20,521 nucleotides of DNA, taken from contig JAAZFA010000240.1 of assembly GCA_012511995.1 (NCBI GenBank), forward strand, positions 1 through 20,521, written 5' to 3'. A model generated the notes under the pieces. It did not search any database. It worked only from the letters and a program-made list of their open reading frames with translations, and was not told the origin of the DNA. The DNA is from Thermoproteota archaeon. GTDB taxonomy: Archaea > Thermoproteota > Bathyarchaeia > Bathyarchaeales > Bathycorpusculaceae. The position numbers and the translations under genes were made by a program. Positions 1-7,654 of the stretch are shown here, in pieces. How positions within the stretch are numbered: the stretch's first letter is position 1; each line of letters begins with the position of its first letter.

Positions 1-10
1 AAAAAGAGAA

Positions 11-2818
11 TTAATGCTTTAGCTGCTTCTTAATGGCCTCTTCAGCTGCAACAACTGTATCGTGGAGCTTATCACATTTAATGCCACCACCCTGAGCAAA
101 GTTTGGTTTTCCACCGCCTCCACCGCCAAAAATTGGGGCAACCTCCTTTACAATTAATCCCGCGTTTACACCTTTCTTAGTAGCCGCTTGCCCTGCCATA
201 ACCATTAACCTGCAAGTTTTTCCGTCGGAACCATAATAGAGCGTGACAGTTGAGTCCTTAAGTTTTATGACTTCAGAAGCAGTCTGTACCATACGGTTGA
301 CGTCGATAACTTCACCAAAATTCCGCTTTATTACAGTAATGCCTTCAACTTCTAAGACTTGCGCAGAATCAACAGAAGTAGGTATGATGCTTTCTTTCGC
401 TGCTAGTTCTTTGATTAAACGTCGCTTCTCAAGCTGTAGCTCTTTATAATCCTTAACAATTTTGTCCGCGGTTTTATCGAGTTTATCTATCGGTGCATTG
501 AGGACTTCAGAAATCGTTGCAAGTAATGTTTCTTGTTCTTGAACTGCCTTAAGCGCCTTCAAACCAACTACATAACCAAGGCGTTCAACACCATCTTGTA
601 CACGTTCGGTGTAAACGATTTTAACAAAACCTACTTCACTCGTGCTACCTAAATGTGTACCTGCACATGCTTCAACGTCCCAATCACCGGTTTTTACGAC
701 ACGGATGTCTTTCCCTGGAACTGCACCTCCTTGGTAGAGCCGAAAGCCATAACGGGCTTCAGCTTCATTACGGGGCAACCACCCAGTTTCTATTTTCATG
801 TTTGCTTCGATTGCTTGGTTTGCTAATGTTTCAATTTGGATAATTTCGTCTCGACTCAATCTACGGTAATGCGAAATGTCTAACCTTGAGGTTTCAAGGC
901 CTTTCTGCGTTCCTGATTGCCAAACGTGTTCGCCTAAAACGCGTCGTGCTGCACCATTAATTAAGTGTGTTACAGTATGAGCTTTCATGAGGTAATACCG
1001 CCTATCCCAGTCCAAGCTGCCATGTATAGTGCTCCCTTCTTTGAACTCTGCTGGCTCTTTCAATTTATGCACGATTGCTTTTCCAATTTTTTGCACGTCG
1101 ATAACTTCGTATTTCTTATCGTTTGCAGTAATCCAGCCTAAATCACAGGGTTGCCCGCCACCTTCAGGATAGAAATATGTTCCATCTAAAACAACGTAGA
1201 TATTATTGATAATCTTTAGAATTTGTGCATCAAAATCTTTCCGATAAGCATCTTTGTAATACAATGTTTTAGTTTCTGGTAGCTTTTCTGCTTGTTCTTC
1301 AAGACTTTTCTCCACTTTAGCTTCCTCTTCCTCAACTGGTTTAGAAGCAACCATGTGCCTGCTCGCTACCAATGTATAAAAATTCTCAGGAACATCAACG
1401 TCTACACCTTCAGCTTCAGCTGCCTGCTTTACTATTTCAGGAGGTAACCCATGCGAATCATAGAGTTCAGCTAGGATATCCTGAGAAAACCGAGTTTTAC
1501 CTTTGGACTGGAGGTCAAATGCAATACGTTTAACCATAGCTTCGCCACGTTGCAGAGTATCTCGAAATTTCTCTTCTTCAACTTTTAACATTTCAATTAC
1601 TTCACTCTGCATTTCTTTAATATGCGGAAAATCTTTTGCCCAGTAGTCTGCCTGCATTTCTACAATGTCATAAAGGTTATTTGGATTCATATTGAGTGCA
1701 CGCATTAAACGGTATACCCGACGGTAAAGCAACCTAGCAAGGTAACCTTCTTGAATGTTAGATGGCACAACTCCCTCCGAAAGCATGAAGCTTAAAGTCT
1801 TACTATGATCGAGTACTGCCCAAGCGTTTTCTATAGGCACAAGAACTTTTTCAAGTGTCTCGATACTTATGCCTGTTAATTCAGAGACGCGTTTTCTTGC
1901 CACCATTCGGTTGGCACGCTTGTCTACACTGACTAACCCAGAATACTTTGCAACTTGAAACAGAAAATCGTTATCTATATTTGTAATTCCTGCCATAGAC
2001 ATGACTTTATCAAGCAAGTTGCCGTAGATAGCTTGAAACAAGCTTGGTGTTCCTTGACTGATCCATGTAAACCGTTCAAGTCCATATCCAGTGTCTACTG
2101 TGCGAATTGGTAACTCTACAAACTCCTCACCGATAATCTTGTATTGCATGAAAACAAGCGTGCCGACTTCGATGCCACGAACAATACATTCAACATCTGG
2201 ACCCGCATTCCCGCCACCAGCCCAAACACCCTCCTTATAGATGACTTCGTCAGAAGGTATGCCTAACACTTCGGTTGCAAAACGCTGGTGATAACGTACG
2301 GTTTCATCTTTCCAGTAAACTTCTTTGTCCGGATAGTTAAAAGCATGGGCGCCGCCCATCTCAAAAATGGTTAAGTGTCTACCGAAAGTAGGACCTGTAT
2401 TTGAAATGTCAGTTAGCCTGATGGATGGTTGTGAAATGACTAGCGGATTTGCTGGTGGAGGGGCGATACCTTCTGTCACGTAGGGTTGAAAATCAATTAT
2501 GCTTGCATGAGTGAGGTAAATGTCTTTTCTCCAGCGTGCAACAACAGGATATGGTTTTATTCGGGTATGTCCGTTTTTTTCAAAAAATGACAAGAATGCT
2601 TCCCGCATTTCAGCAAGTGTAAATTTCTTTTTGGTTGCTGGATTATCTAGGAAAGTGTAGCAGCCGCACTCATCGCTGCCGGATTCACCGCAGGTTTCCT
2701 GTTTCGCGTTTTGAGTCCAGAACCATTCGCCGCACCTTAGACAATGTTTGCGTATAAAGCCTTCTTCTTTGAAGAATGGCAGTTGATAAGCTTCTGCTGG
2801 AAACGTCTTTTCAACCAT
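11..2818 (-). CDS. alaS: Alanyl-tRNA synthetase, archaeal type
   Basis: The product charges tRNA-Ala with alanine in the cytoplasm and clears mischarged Ser/Gly. It has 935 residues, normal for archaeal AlaRS. The N-terminus has a cysteine cluster (CLRCG at 26-30, then C43, C51, C53), as expected of the archaeal form. The class II catalytic core follows (about 65-270, with TGPTFGRH and FEMGGAHAFN). The editing domain carries all four zinc ligands: HTVTH (H614, H618) and CAGTH (C718, H722). The C-Ala/DHHA1 domain ends with a glycine-rich GGGGGGKPNFAQGGG stretch near 898-912. The ATG at 2818 is chosen; a nearby upstream ATG is out of frame and closes at once. The gene is complete, with its stop 10 bases inside the window. 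It lies 144 bp downstream of tiaS, so both neighbours act on tRNA. Confidence 0.97.
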   Translation of the reverse strand: MVEKTFPAEAYQLPFFKEEGFIRKHCLRCGEWFWTQNAKQETCGESGSDECGCYTFLDNPATKKKFTLAEMREAFLSFFEKNGHTRIKPYPVVARWRKDIYLTHASIIDFQPYVTEGIAPPPANPLVISQPSIRLTDISNTGPTFGRHLTIFEMGGAHAFNYPDKEVYWKDETVRYHQRFATEVLGIPSDEVIYKEGVWAGGGNAGPDVECIVRGIEVGTLVFMQYKIIGEEFVELPIRTVDTGYGLERFTWISQGTPSLFQAIYGNLLDKVMSMAGITNIDNDFLFQVAKYSGLVSVDKRANRMVARKRVSELTGISIETLEKVLVPIENAWAVLDHSKTLSFMLSEGVVPSNIQEGYLARLLYRRVYRLMRALNMNPNNLYDIVEMQADYWAKDFPHIKEMQSEVIEMLKVEEEKFRDTLQRGEAMVKRIAFDLQSKGKTRFSQDILAELYDSHGLPPEIVKQAAEAEGVDVDVPENFYTLVASRHMVASKPVEEEEAKVEKSLEEQAEKLPETKTLYYKDAYRKDFDAQILKIINNIYVVLDGTYFYPEGGGQPCDLGWITANDKKYEVIDVQKIGKAIVHKLKEPAEFKEGSTIHGSLDWDRRYYLMKAHTVTHLINGAARRVLGEHVWQSGTQKGLETSRLDISHYRRLSRDEIIQIETLANQAIEANMKIETGWLPRNEAEARYGFRLYQGGAVPGKDIRVVKTGDWDVEACAGTHLGSTSEVGFVKIVYTERVQDGVERLGYVVGLKALKAVQEQETLLATISEVLNAPIDKLDKTADKIVKDYKELQLEKRRLIKELAAKESIIPTSVDSAQVLEVEGITVIKRNFGEVIDVNRMVQTASEVIKLKDSTVTLYYGSDGKTCRLMVMAGQAATKKGVNAGLIVKEVAPIFGGGGGGKPNFAQGGGIKCDKLHDTVVAAEEAIKKQLKH

Positions 2819-2853
2819 TCATGGTGCCTTCTTTAGGATTAAATTAAGTTATT

Positions 2854-2877
2854 GTGAAAAGGGTTTATTGTTTTCAC
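2854..2877. repeat. Inverted repeat upstream of alaS
   Basis: Perfect 7-bp arms GTGAAAA and TTTTCAC enclose a 10-base loop, 36-59 bp upstream of the alaS start. It could be an operator or a leader hairpin for alaS. Nothing else in the sequence decides its role. Confidence 0.3.
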
Positions 2878-2914
2878 GAATTTAAAGCATTATCTGTGCA
2901 TGAGCAAAATCTAC

Positions 2915-2952
2915 AGTGCAATTAGTCTTTTCTGAAAGAAAAATTCTGCACT
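2915..2952 (-). terminator. Possible tiaS terminator hairpin
   Basis: About 11 bases past the tiaS stop, AGTGCA (2947-2952 read on minus) can pair with TGCACT (2915-2920). The enclosed loop holds a T-rich stretch and a smaller GAAAA/TTTTC pairing. Position and T content fit a tiaS transcript end. Archaeal terminators are usually plain T-runs, so this is tentative. Confidence 0.3.
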
Positions 2953-2962
2953 TTAGTGATCT

Positions 2963-4294
2963 CTAATTTGGACATACATAATTCCAATTATCAATTAAAC
3001 GCGTCGTAAAATTCTTCTTCTCTTGTCCATAACGCCTAATCGGTTTAGTTAAATGCCTCTGAGACCTCGGCGAGGTAACATATAACCCTAACTTAATCGA
3101 TCGTGGCGTTGTTGTTCCTTTCTTTTTAAGATTGGAAAATTTTTCTTTACATTTCTCACAACGAAATCCTTGTGTTTTTCCCATAGACTTTAACCTTTTC
3201 CCACAGTTGGGACATACAGGATTTTCAAGGCGTATTATTTGAGTTAACTTCGATATACCGATTTTTTCTAAGTTGATTGTTAAAGGTTTGATATCTGTGG
3301 CTTTATGAGTTGCTCCAAAAACTTGCACTTCGTCGCCTACTTTTAACTCTTTGGCGATTTTGCGCAAGTTTCCTGTTGGTTCATAGGCGGCGCAGTCAAC
3401 CTCCCTTGATTCATCTTTCACAGAGAAGATGATATGTCTAAGTGGGACAACTCGTGGATTTTGTGATACTGTTGCATTTACAATGACTGAACAGTACGGT
3501 TCAATTTTACTTAACGGTTTGATATGTTTTAGGTGAGCGTCTGTGCCTTGGTTACTGCGGAAGATGACCCAACGCTCTACGGGCTCTATTGTCTTAACAA
3601 GATGAAAAGCTTCTTTGACGACCTCGGGGGTTTCTCCTCTGATACCCAAAAGAATTGGATCAGGACCGCGAGGTGTAATGATTATTCTTTTCGTATCTAC
3701 ATCAACGTTGTTAAATGTGTAGGGATATGTCTTTTTGTCCATTTCAAAGATTGAAGTTTCGTCAACTTGACGCTTTGTACCATTATTTTCGGGTTTCCTG
3801 TAAGCAATTAATTCGTATGTGTGATCACAGTTGAGTGTTTCACCGATTGCTGCTGTTGCACCGATAATACCTCGACAACTATTTTGACCTAAGGCTTCAC
3901 CGCCGTATTTTTGAACTACTACCATAGCTTCTTTGAGGTTTACGATTGTTGTTTGCGCTTTTTTAGAGAAAGCAGTTAGTTCAGGGGGTATATTCGCCAT
4001 TTTTAAGAAAACTATACCGGGGTCTGTGCCCTTCTCTTTAGCCATCGAATGTTTATCCCATAACTTAATTGCTGTATCTTTAATTTCTTCCTCAAACTTT
4101 ATATTGTAGGTGAATCTTAAGCAAAGCGCGCCGTTGCCCCGCGTTTTCCACGGCACATTGGGGTTTAGCCGTATCAATCCTGGATAGTCAAGGTAGTTTA
4201 CGTTGAATTTTTTTAATTCTTCTATCAAAACAGCGGTAAGATATGTGGTGCAACCTCCCTTAGTAGAGTCAGTATCATCTAAGCCGATATGCAT
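2963..4294 (-). CDS. tiaS: tRNA(Ile2) 2-agmatinylcytidine synthetase TiaS
   Basis: TiaS uses ATP and agmatine to convert C34 of the tRNA-Ile2 anticodon to agmatidine, so that AUA is read as isoleucine; the enzyme is specific to archaea. The N-terminus MHIGLDDTDSTKGGCTTYL is the family signature (GLDDTDS, nucleotide-binding). An OB-fold-like region follows, and near the C-terminus a zinc ribbon with CPNCGKR and, about 15 residues on, CEKC. A basic tail of some 50 residues, rich in R and K, ends the protein. Two starts are possible: a TTG at 4312 preceded by GGAG, or the ATG at 4294. I chose the ATG because family members begin right at the MxIGxDDTD motif. The protein is then 443 residues. The gene stands alone between a RAM gene and alaS. 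Confidence 0.93.
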   Translation of the reverse strand: MHIGLDDTDSTKGGCTTYLTAVLIEELKKFNVNYLDYPGLIRLNPNVPWKTRGNGALCLRFTYNIKFEEEIKDTAIKLWDKHSMAKEKGTDPGIVFLKMANIPPELTAFSKKAQTTIVNLKEAMVVVQKYGGEALGQNSCRGIIGATAAIGETLNCDHTYELIAYRKPENNGTKRQVDETSIFEMDKKTYPYTFNNVDVDTKRIIITPRGPDPILLGIRGETPEVVKEAFHLVKTIEPVERWVIFRSNQGTDAHLKHIKPLSKIEPYCSVIVNATVSQNPRVVPLRHIIFSVKDESREVDCAAYEPTGNLRKIAKELKVGDEVQVFGATHKATDIKPLTINLEKIGISKLTQIIRLENPVCPNCGKRLKSMGKTQGFRCEKCKEKFSNLKKKGTTTPRSIKLGLYVTSPRSQRHLTKPIRRYGQEKKNFTTRLIDNWNYVCPN

Positions 4295-4356
4295 AGTTTG
4301 CGAGGTATTCAAAGGAATAGCGCTCCAATTGGCTACGTATATGATACATGAAGGGT

Positions 4357-4364
4357 AAAAAAAA
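4357..4364 (-). terminator. Oligo-T terminator after the first RAM gene
   Basis: Eight consecutive T on the minus strand, about 22 bases past the stop of the RAM gene that ends at 4386, fit the usual archaeal oligo-T termination signal. No stable stem precedes it. Confidence 0.4.
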
Positions 4365-4385
4365 TTTTGTTAAGATCTAAAGGTT

Positions 4386-4694
4386 CTATGCATATATTGG
4401 CATAGGTTCACGGTCGATTAAACCGTGGCCACTTTCCTTAGGGCTGGAAAAAACCGTTGGCACTTTATCTGATACAATCATAGTTAATTTGGAGTTGATC
4501 TGGCCTATTTCGTTTAGTTGATTTGTTATAATATTTTTGAGTTCTTCCATACTGTTAGTCGAGATATTGGCGATAATGTCGTAGACACCCCATAGACTGT
4601 AGGCTTCTTCTACTCCATCCAGTTGCTTGAGGGCTTTTAAAACTTGGTTTTCTGCTCCGATTTCAGTATTTAGAAGAATATAAGCTGTGGGCAT
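4386..4694 (-). CDS. Stand-alone RAM (Lrp/AsnC effector-binding) domain protein 1
   Basis: This 102-residue protein consists of a single RAM fold: a beta strand (MPTAYILLNTEIG), a helix (VLKALKQLDGVEEAY), the conserved GVYDIIA segment, a second helix (SMEELKNII) and a last strand (SKLTMIVS). There is no helix-turn-helix, so it should not bind DNA alone. RAM domains bind amino acids or similar small ligands and assemble as dimers or octamers; stand-alone versions may hetero-assemble with full Lrp proteins. The ATG at 4694 is preceded by AGGAGA at good spacing, so I reject the 38-residue upstream extension. Unlike its two paralogues, it has a 25-residue C-terminal tail (VPTVFSSPKESGHG onward) and a less basic strand-3 region. 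Ligand unknown. Confidence 0.85.
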   Translation of the reverse strand: MPTAYILLNTEIGAENQVLKALKQLDGVEEAYSLWGVYDIIANISTNSMEELKNIITNQLNEIGQINSKLTMIVSDKVPTVFSSPKESGHGLIDREPMPIYA

Positions 4695-4817
4695 ATTTTT
4701 TCTCCTTTCACAATTTGATGGGCGGTTGGTCAAGGTTTCGATGCTCTTGCTTGTTAAAGGGGAACAAAAAAAGTTTTGAGTCATAACCGAACCCCTGAGT
4801 CCAACCATAAAAAATTA

Positions 4818-4904
4818 TGTGCATCTTCTGGTCACTTCCTCTTTAATTCGAATAACTTTGAATTCGAATCTTTTTTCAACTGTTTCACCAATGTTAGATG
4901 CACA
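4818..4904. repeat. Inverted repeat TGTGCATCT / AGATGCACA with 69-base loop
   Basis: Perfect 9-bp arms lie at 4818-4826 and 4896-4904. On the minus strand the structure ends in CACATAATTTTTT, resembling a hairpin followed by a T-run. It sits 124-210 bp upstream of the first RAM gene and encloses the two ATTCGAAT palindromes. Confidence 0.4.
4846..4869. promoter_or_regulatory. Tandem ATTCGAAT palindromes, candidate operator
   Basis: The 8-bp palindrome ATTCGAAT occurs at 4846-4853 and 4862-4869, 16 bp apart centre to centre, each inside a longer AATTCGAAT direct repeat. This spacing would suit a dimeric regulator contacting the DNA at about one and a half helical turns. The target gene would most likely be the RAM gene starting at 4694. 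That a regulator binds here is inference. Confidence 0.3.
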
Positions 4905-4939
4905 AAGTCATTAATCGATTGAAATAAAATTTAAAATTA

Positions 4940-4963
4940 TGTGACTGTATCAGCACAGTCACA
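4940..4963. repeat. Tight 9-bp hairpin TGTGACTGT / ACAGTCACA
   Basis: Perfect 9-bp arms with a 6-base loop. On the minus strand the stem is followed by TAATTTTAAATTTTATTTC, so it would work as a stem-plus-T-rich transcript end. The nearest minus-strand gene upstream ends at 5183, some 220 bases away, which suggests either a long 3' untranslated region or a separate short transcript. The alternative is a protein-binding site, since the arms resemble the TGTGAC/GTCACA repeat at 12146-12162. Confidence 0.4.
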
Positions 4964-5182
4964 ATCGTTATCTTGCATGCTGTTTATTCTGAGGTTAAGA
5001 GTTTTCCATAGTGTTTTGCGTGCGCTTTCGAGTTCTTGTCCGTTTGAGAACTCTTCTCTGCATCATGGAAACTTATATTTACGTTCTAGTTTGCATACTT
5101 ATCAACTATTGGAGAAAATTTATCATTTAGAATTTGTGTCTGTTACTAATTTGGTCACAGAATGATTGGAAAAGAAGGGGGG

Positions 5183-5422
5183 TTATTGTTTGTCTTCTAC
5201 GACAATCATGGTGAGTGTTGAGCGTACTTTATCCAGTCGCCTGATGCGCCAGGTAACTATTTCTTTGAGTTTATCCATGGTATCAGCTTTAACTCTTGCT
5301 ACGATGTCATAGACACCGTACACGGCGGATGCTTCTTCAACGCCTTCAACTTTTTTCAGTTCCTTTAAAACGTCTGATTCAGAGCCTATTTCGGTATTTA
5401 TTAGCACAAACGCTGTAGGCAT
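5183..5422 (-). CDS. Stand-alone RAM (Lrp/AsnC effector-binding) domain protein 2
   Basis: A 79-residue single-domain RAM protein with no DNA-binding part. Its strand MPTAFVLINTEIGSE, helix VLKELKKVEGVEEAS, core GVYDIVARV and final strand RSTLTMIV align residue for residue with the paralogues at 4386-4694 and 7371-7604. The ATG at 5422 follows GAGG at suitable spacing and matches the MPxAF start of the other two, so the 23-residue upstream extension is dropped. It lies 89 bp downstream of the UPF0104 membrane protein gene and may share its transcript. RAM domains sense small ligands such as amino acids; the ligand here cannot be told from sequence. Confidence 0.87.
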   Translation of the reverse strand: MPTAFVLINTEIGSESDVLKELKKVEGVEEASAVYGVYDIVARVKADTMDKLKEIVTWRIRRLDKVRSTLTMIVVEDKQ

Positions 5423-5511
5423 ATCTATCCTCAGATTACTCATTATGTATGGTTTGCTTAAAATGTTTCCTATGAACAAGCAAGTAAACATTTGCGCATA
5501 AGTAGCAGCAA

Positions 5512-6579
5512 CTATTCAGTTGGTTGAGTTTCTATTTTTTGAACTTTTCGGATATTTTTTCCGATTATCCTTGCACCAGCCAATTGTAATGCACCATATG
5601 ATACAATCAGTCGGAACCACAAGTTAACTGCTCTAGTTAATAGGGCAACCGAAACTGCGACCTCTGGATTGATACTTAGTGCCTCCAATGTGAGAGCCAT
5701 AACTAATTCTGGAAAACCTAATGCTATACCAATAGTTTGCAAGACCCCAGTTAAGGTAAAAACGATAAAGATAGCATCGACCCGCAATGGTTGACCTAAT
5801 GCAGCGAACACTATGAAAAATACTGTGACTTCAAAAAAAAAGCTTATTAGAGAAAAAATCAAAGGTACAACCAATGCCTTAGGTTTAGTTTTTAATTGCT
5901 TTATTCCAAAATGAAAATTATCGAGTAATGTTCCAGCTTTAGAGAGAAAACTTTCAGGGTTCCAGCTTTTTCGCAAAAACTTTATTATTTTAATTGCTAA
6001 TCCGAGAAGAGTATTAGTAGCTGAAGGTTTTAGGCTAACATAGTAAACGATTGCCAAAGATAGAATCGCTAAGAATAGTACGAGAGTTATGGCAAATGCT
6101 GACAAAAATGGTAGTTGATAGCTAAATAACACTAGCCCTAAACCTATACTTAACATAACCACTGTTAGGGTCATGTTGAAGATTTTTTGAAAAACTACAG
6201 ATGCACCAACTTTTCCCGTATCTGATTTTGTGTCTCTGGTTAGCATGTATGTTTTAGAGACTTCCGCCGACCAACCTAGTTGGGGTATTGTTGCTTCGAA
6301 GAATAAGCCTACCCATGTATAGAGAAAAGCTTTACGTTTAGAAATTTTGACTTTGAGGCTGTTTAGCAACCGGTACCATACCAGTGAAGAAAATACAGTG
6401 TTTATGAAGTAAACTATGAACGCAGTTGAGTAGATTAGTAGATTTGTTTGGGATAGAATCTGAGCTATTTGCGCTGGATTTACATATAGAAATATGTATA
6501 ATAGAAATGCTACTAAACCCACCGCTAGTATAATTAGCATTGTTTTTGATTGATAAGGTCTTTTTATGGTGGGTTCCAT
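5512..6579 (-). CDS. UPF0104 / lysylphosphatidylglycerol synthase-type flippase-like membrane protein
   Basis: A 355-residue integral membrane protein with about eight hydrophobic helices, beginning at LIILAVGLVAFLLYIFL (residues 15-31) and ending in a basic, charged tail (RIIGKNIRKVQKIE). The pattern, with a WYRLL segment near residue 67, FEATIPQLGWSAEVSK near 94-109, QKIFNM after helix 3 and a late GFPELVMALTL helix, fits the flippase-like UPF0104 family related to the membrane domain of MprF and common in archaea. The catalytic aminoacyl-transfer domain of MprF is absent, so only a membrane or lipid transport role is plausible. The start at 6579 has only weak ribosome-binding signal. It lies between RAM gene 2 and a surface protein gene, 75 bp from the latter, in the same direction. 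Confidence 0.8.
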   Translation of the reverse strand: MEPTIKRPYQSKTMLIILAVGLVAFLLYIFLYVNPAQIAQILSQTNLLIYSTAFIVYFINTVFSSLVWYRLLNSLKVKISKRKAFLYTWVGLFFEATIPQLGWSAEVSKTYMLTRDTKSDTGKVGASVVFQKIFNMTLTVVMLSIGLGLVLFSYQLPFLSAFAITLVLFLAILSLAIVYYVSLKPSATNTLLGLAIKIIKFLRKSWNPESFLSKAGTLLDNFHFGIKQLKTKPKALVVPLIFSLISFFFEVTVFFIVFAALGQPLRVDAIFIVFTLTGVLQTIGIALGFPELVMALTLEALSINPEVAVSVALLTRAVNLWFRLIVSYGALQLAGARIIGKNIRKVQKIETQPTE

Positions 6580-6654
6580 ATTTGGTGAGCCTTGCCTAAA
6601 GTTTGATGCTTAATGATTTAAGGCTTAGTCAAATTTTCAGACAGTTCTGCGTCG

Positions 6655-7302
6655 TTATTTGAGTTTTTTGCGGTTACGGGTTAGGGTAGCAATGATCAAT
6701 CCTATAAATAATAAACCAATAATGACTATTACTAACAAGGTAAAATCAAAAATCTGCACGGATGTTGTTTGCCACATATTAGTAACTGAAACAACAGTAT
6801 GAATTTCGTATTCGTTGGTCCTTGATTTTCCTTCTACACTGATTCCAGTTTTTTGATCCCAAACATACGTATTATTACCAATAGTTGAAGATAGAATAAC
6901 TCTTTCTGCGCCTGCATACGATTGTTTGTTTTGACTGGTGATCGTTATGTTTCCCAAGTTTTCGTCTATAAAGTTGTCACCGACTGTAAGATTAGATGGA
7001 ATTATGAAATTGTCGATTAAATGGCCGGTTTCTAAATTGAGAGTATAATTGTTTTTTTGTATTAATCCATCATCGAATTCTGATGTTATGCTGACTGTTA
7101 CGTTTGGATGTTGTACAGATAAAATGTCCATTCGTGCCCAGACTACATTATGTTCATAGATAGGTGTGCCTGTATAGGTGACGTTGTATTCAATGTATTG
7201 ACCACTTTGTACGCCGATAGATAAGCTCGTAGCGGTGGCAGTGGAATTTGAGGTGACAACCAAGAATAGGAAAAATGCTAAATAAACAGTTTTTTTCCTC
7301 AT
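6655..7302 (-). CDS. Membrane-anchored, sequon-rich surface protein of unknown function
   Basis: The 215-residue product starts with a signal peptide (MRKK, hydrophobic core 7-17, then a Ser/Thr-rich segment to about 26). A beta-rich ectodomain of about 155 residues follows, then one transmembrane helix (184-207) and a short basic cytoplasmic tail (RNRKKLK). The topology is therefore ectodomain outside, tail inside. The ectodomain has six N-glycosylation sequons (N40, N67, N85, N104, N118, N143). The repeated polar strands around YNVTYTGTP and VWDQKTGISVEGK resemble the lipoprotein/LolA-like shape seen in many archaeal surface proteins, but I recognise no named family. It is a plausible acceptor for the glycan built by the cluster at 13-20 kb (inference). 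It ends 75 bp upstream of the UPF0104 gene. Confidence 0.75.
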   Translation of the reverse strand: MRKKTVYLAFFLFLVVTSNSTATATSLSIGVQSGQYIEYNVTYTGTPIYEHNVVWARMDILSVQHPNVTVSITSEFDDGLIQKNNYTLNLETGHLIDNFIIPSNLTVGDNFIDENLGNITITSQNKQSYAGAERVILSSTIGNNTYVWDQKTGISVEGKSRTNEYEIHTVVSVTNMWQTTSVQIFDFTLLVIVIIGLLFIGLIIATLTRNRKKLK

Positions 7303-7370
7303 AATTGTTTTATTAGTTTATTGGAATAAAAATGTTAAAAGAAAATGTCTATTAAGCGTTAACGCAGTAA

Positions 7371-7604
7371 CTATTCTTCCATCATAATTAATGTTAACGT
7401 TGATCGAACGCGATCTAGGGTTCGTATTTTTCTGGTTACCAAATCCTTTAGCTTCTCCATTGTGTCGGATCGTACTTTGCTAATAATGTCATAGACGCCA
7501 TAAGAATAGTAAGCTTCGTCTACACCTTCAACTTTCTTTAATTGGCTAACAACTTCTTCTTCTGCGCCTGATTCAACGTTAACTAATACAAAGGCTTGTG
7601 GCAT
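7371..7604 (-). CDS. Stand-alone RAM (Lrp/AsnC effector-binding) domain protein 3
   Basis: A 77-residue RAM-only protein starting MPQAFVLVNVESGAEEE and ending RSTLTLIMMEE, with the core GVYDIISKV. It is very close to paralogue 2 in the second half: KLKDLVTRKIRTLDRVRSTL here, KLKEIVTWRIRRLDKVRSTL there. That points to recent duplication or shared constraint. The ATG at 7604 is preceded by GGAG about 10 bases upstream and by a TATA-like box (7645-7654). It is the first gene of the run 7604-5183, which suggests it leads a short operon with the surface protein, the UPF0104 protein and RAM protein 2. Its ligand is unknown. Confidence 0.88.
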   Translation of the reverse strand: MPQAFVLVNVESGAEEEVVSQLKKVEGVDEAYYSYGVYDIISKVRSDTMEKLKDLVTRKIRTLDRVRSTLTLIMMEE

Positions 7605-7644
7605 TTAAGTCGCTCCACATAATGCTAATACATTGTGATTAATA

Positions 7645-7654
7645 GTTTTTATGC
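7645..7654 (-). promoter_or_regulatory. Candidate TATA box of RAM gene 3
   Basis: GCATAAAAAC on the minus strand would place a transcript start near 7622, leaving a leader of roughly 18 bases that just covers the GGAG ribosome-binding site of the gene starting at 7604. Confidence 0.35.

Larger units (their letters stand above)
4695..5182. other. 488-bp spacer between RAM genes 1 and 2, rich in repeats
   Basis: No convincing ORF is present. The spacer holds a 9-bp inverted repeat with a 69-base loop (4818-4826 / 4896-4904), two copies of the palindrome ATTCGAAT, a tight 9-bp hairpin (4940-4963) and a 7-bp hairpin (5030-5036 / 5047-5053). The 11-mer AAAATTATGTG occurs at 4811-4821 and 4933-4943, each time entering one of the inverted repeats. 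A TATA-like stretch on the minus strand at 5072-5082 lies about 25 bases before the 5030-5053 hairpin. The region is probably regulatory and may encode a small RNA. Confidence 0.5.

Noticed and set aside
4818..4904. tRNA gene suggested by an 85-base stem-closed structure containing TTCGAAT
   Set aside because: No T-arm lies next to the 3' acceptor strand, there is no anticodon arm, and the TTCGAA palindromes are in the wrong place.
4941..5165. 74-codon plus-strand ORF in the RAM spacer
   Set aside because: It begins inside the 9-bp hairpin, has no ribosome-binding site and no recognisable domain.
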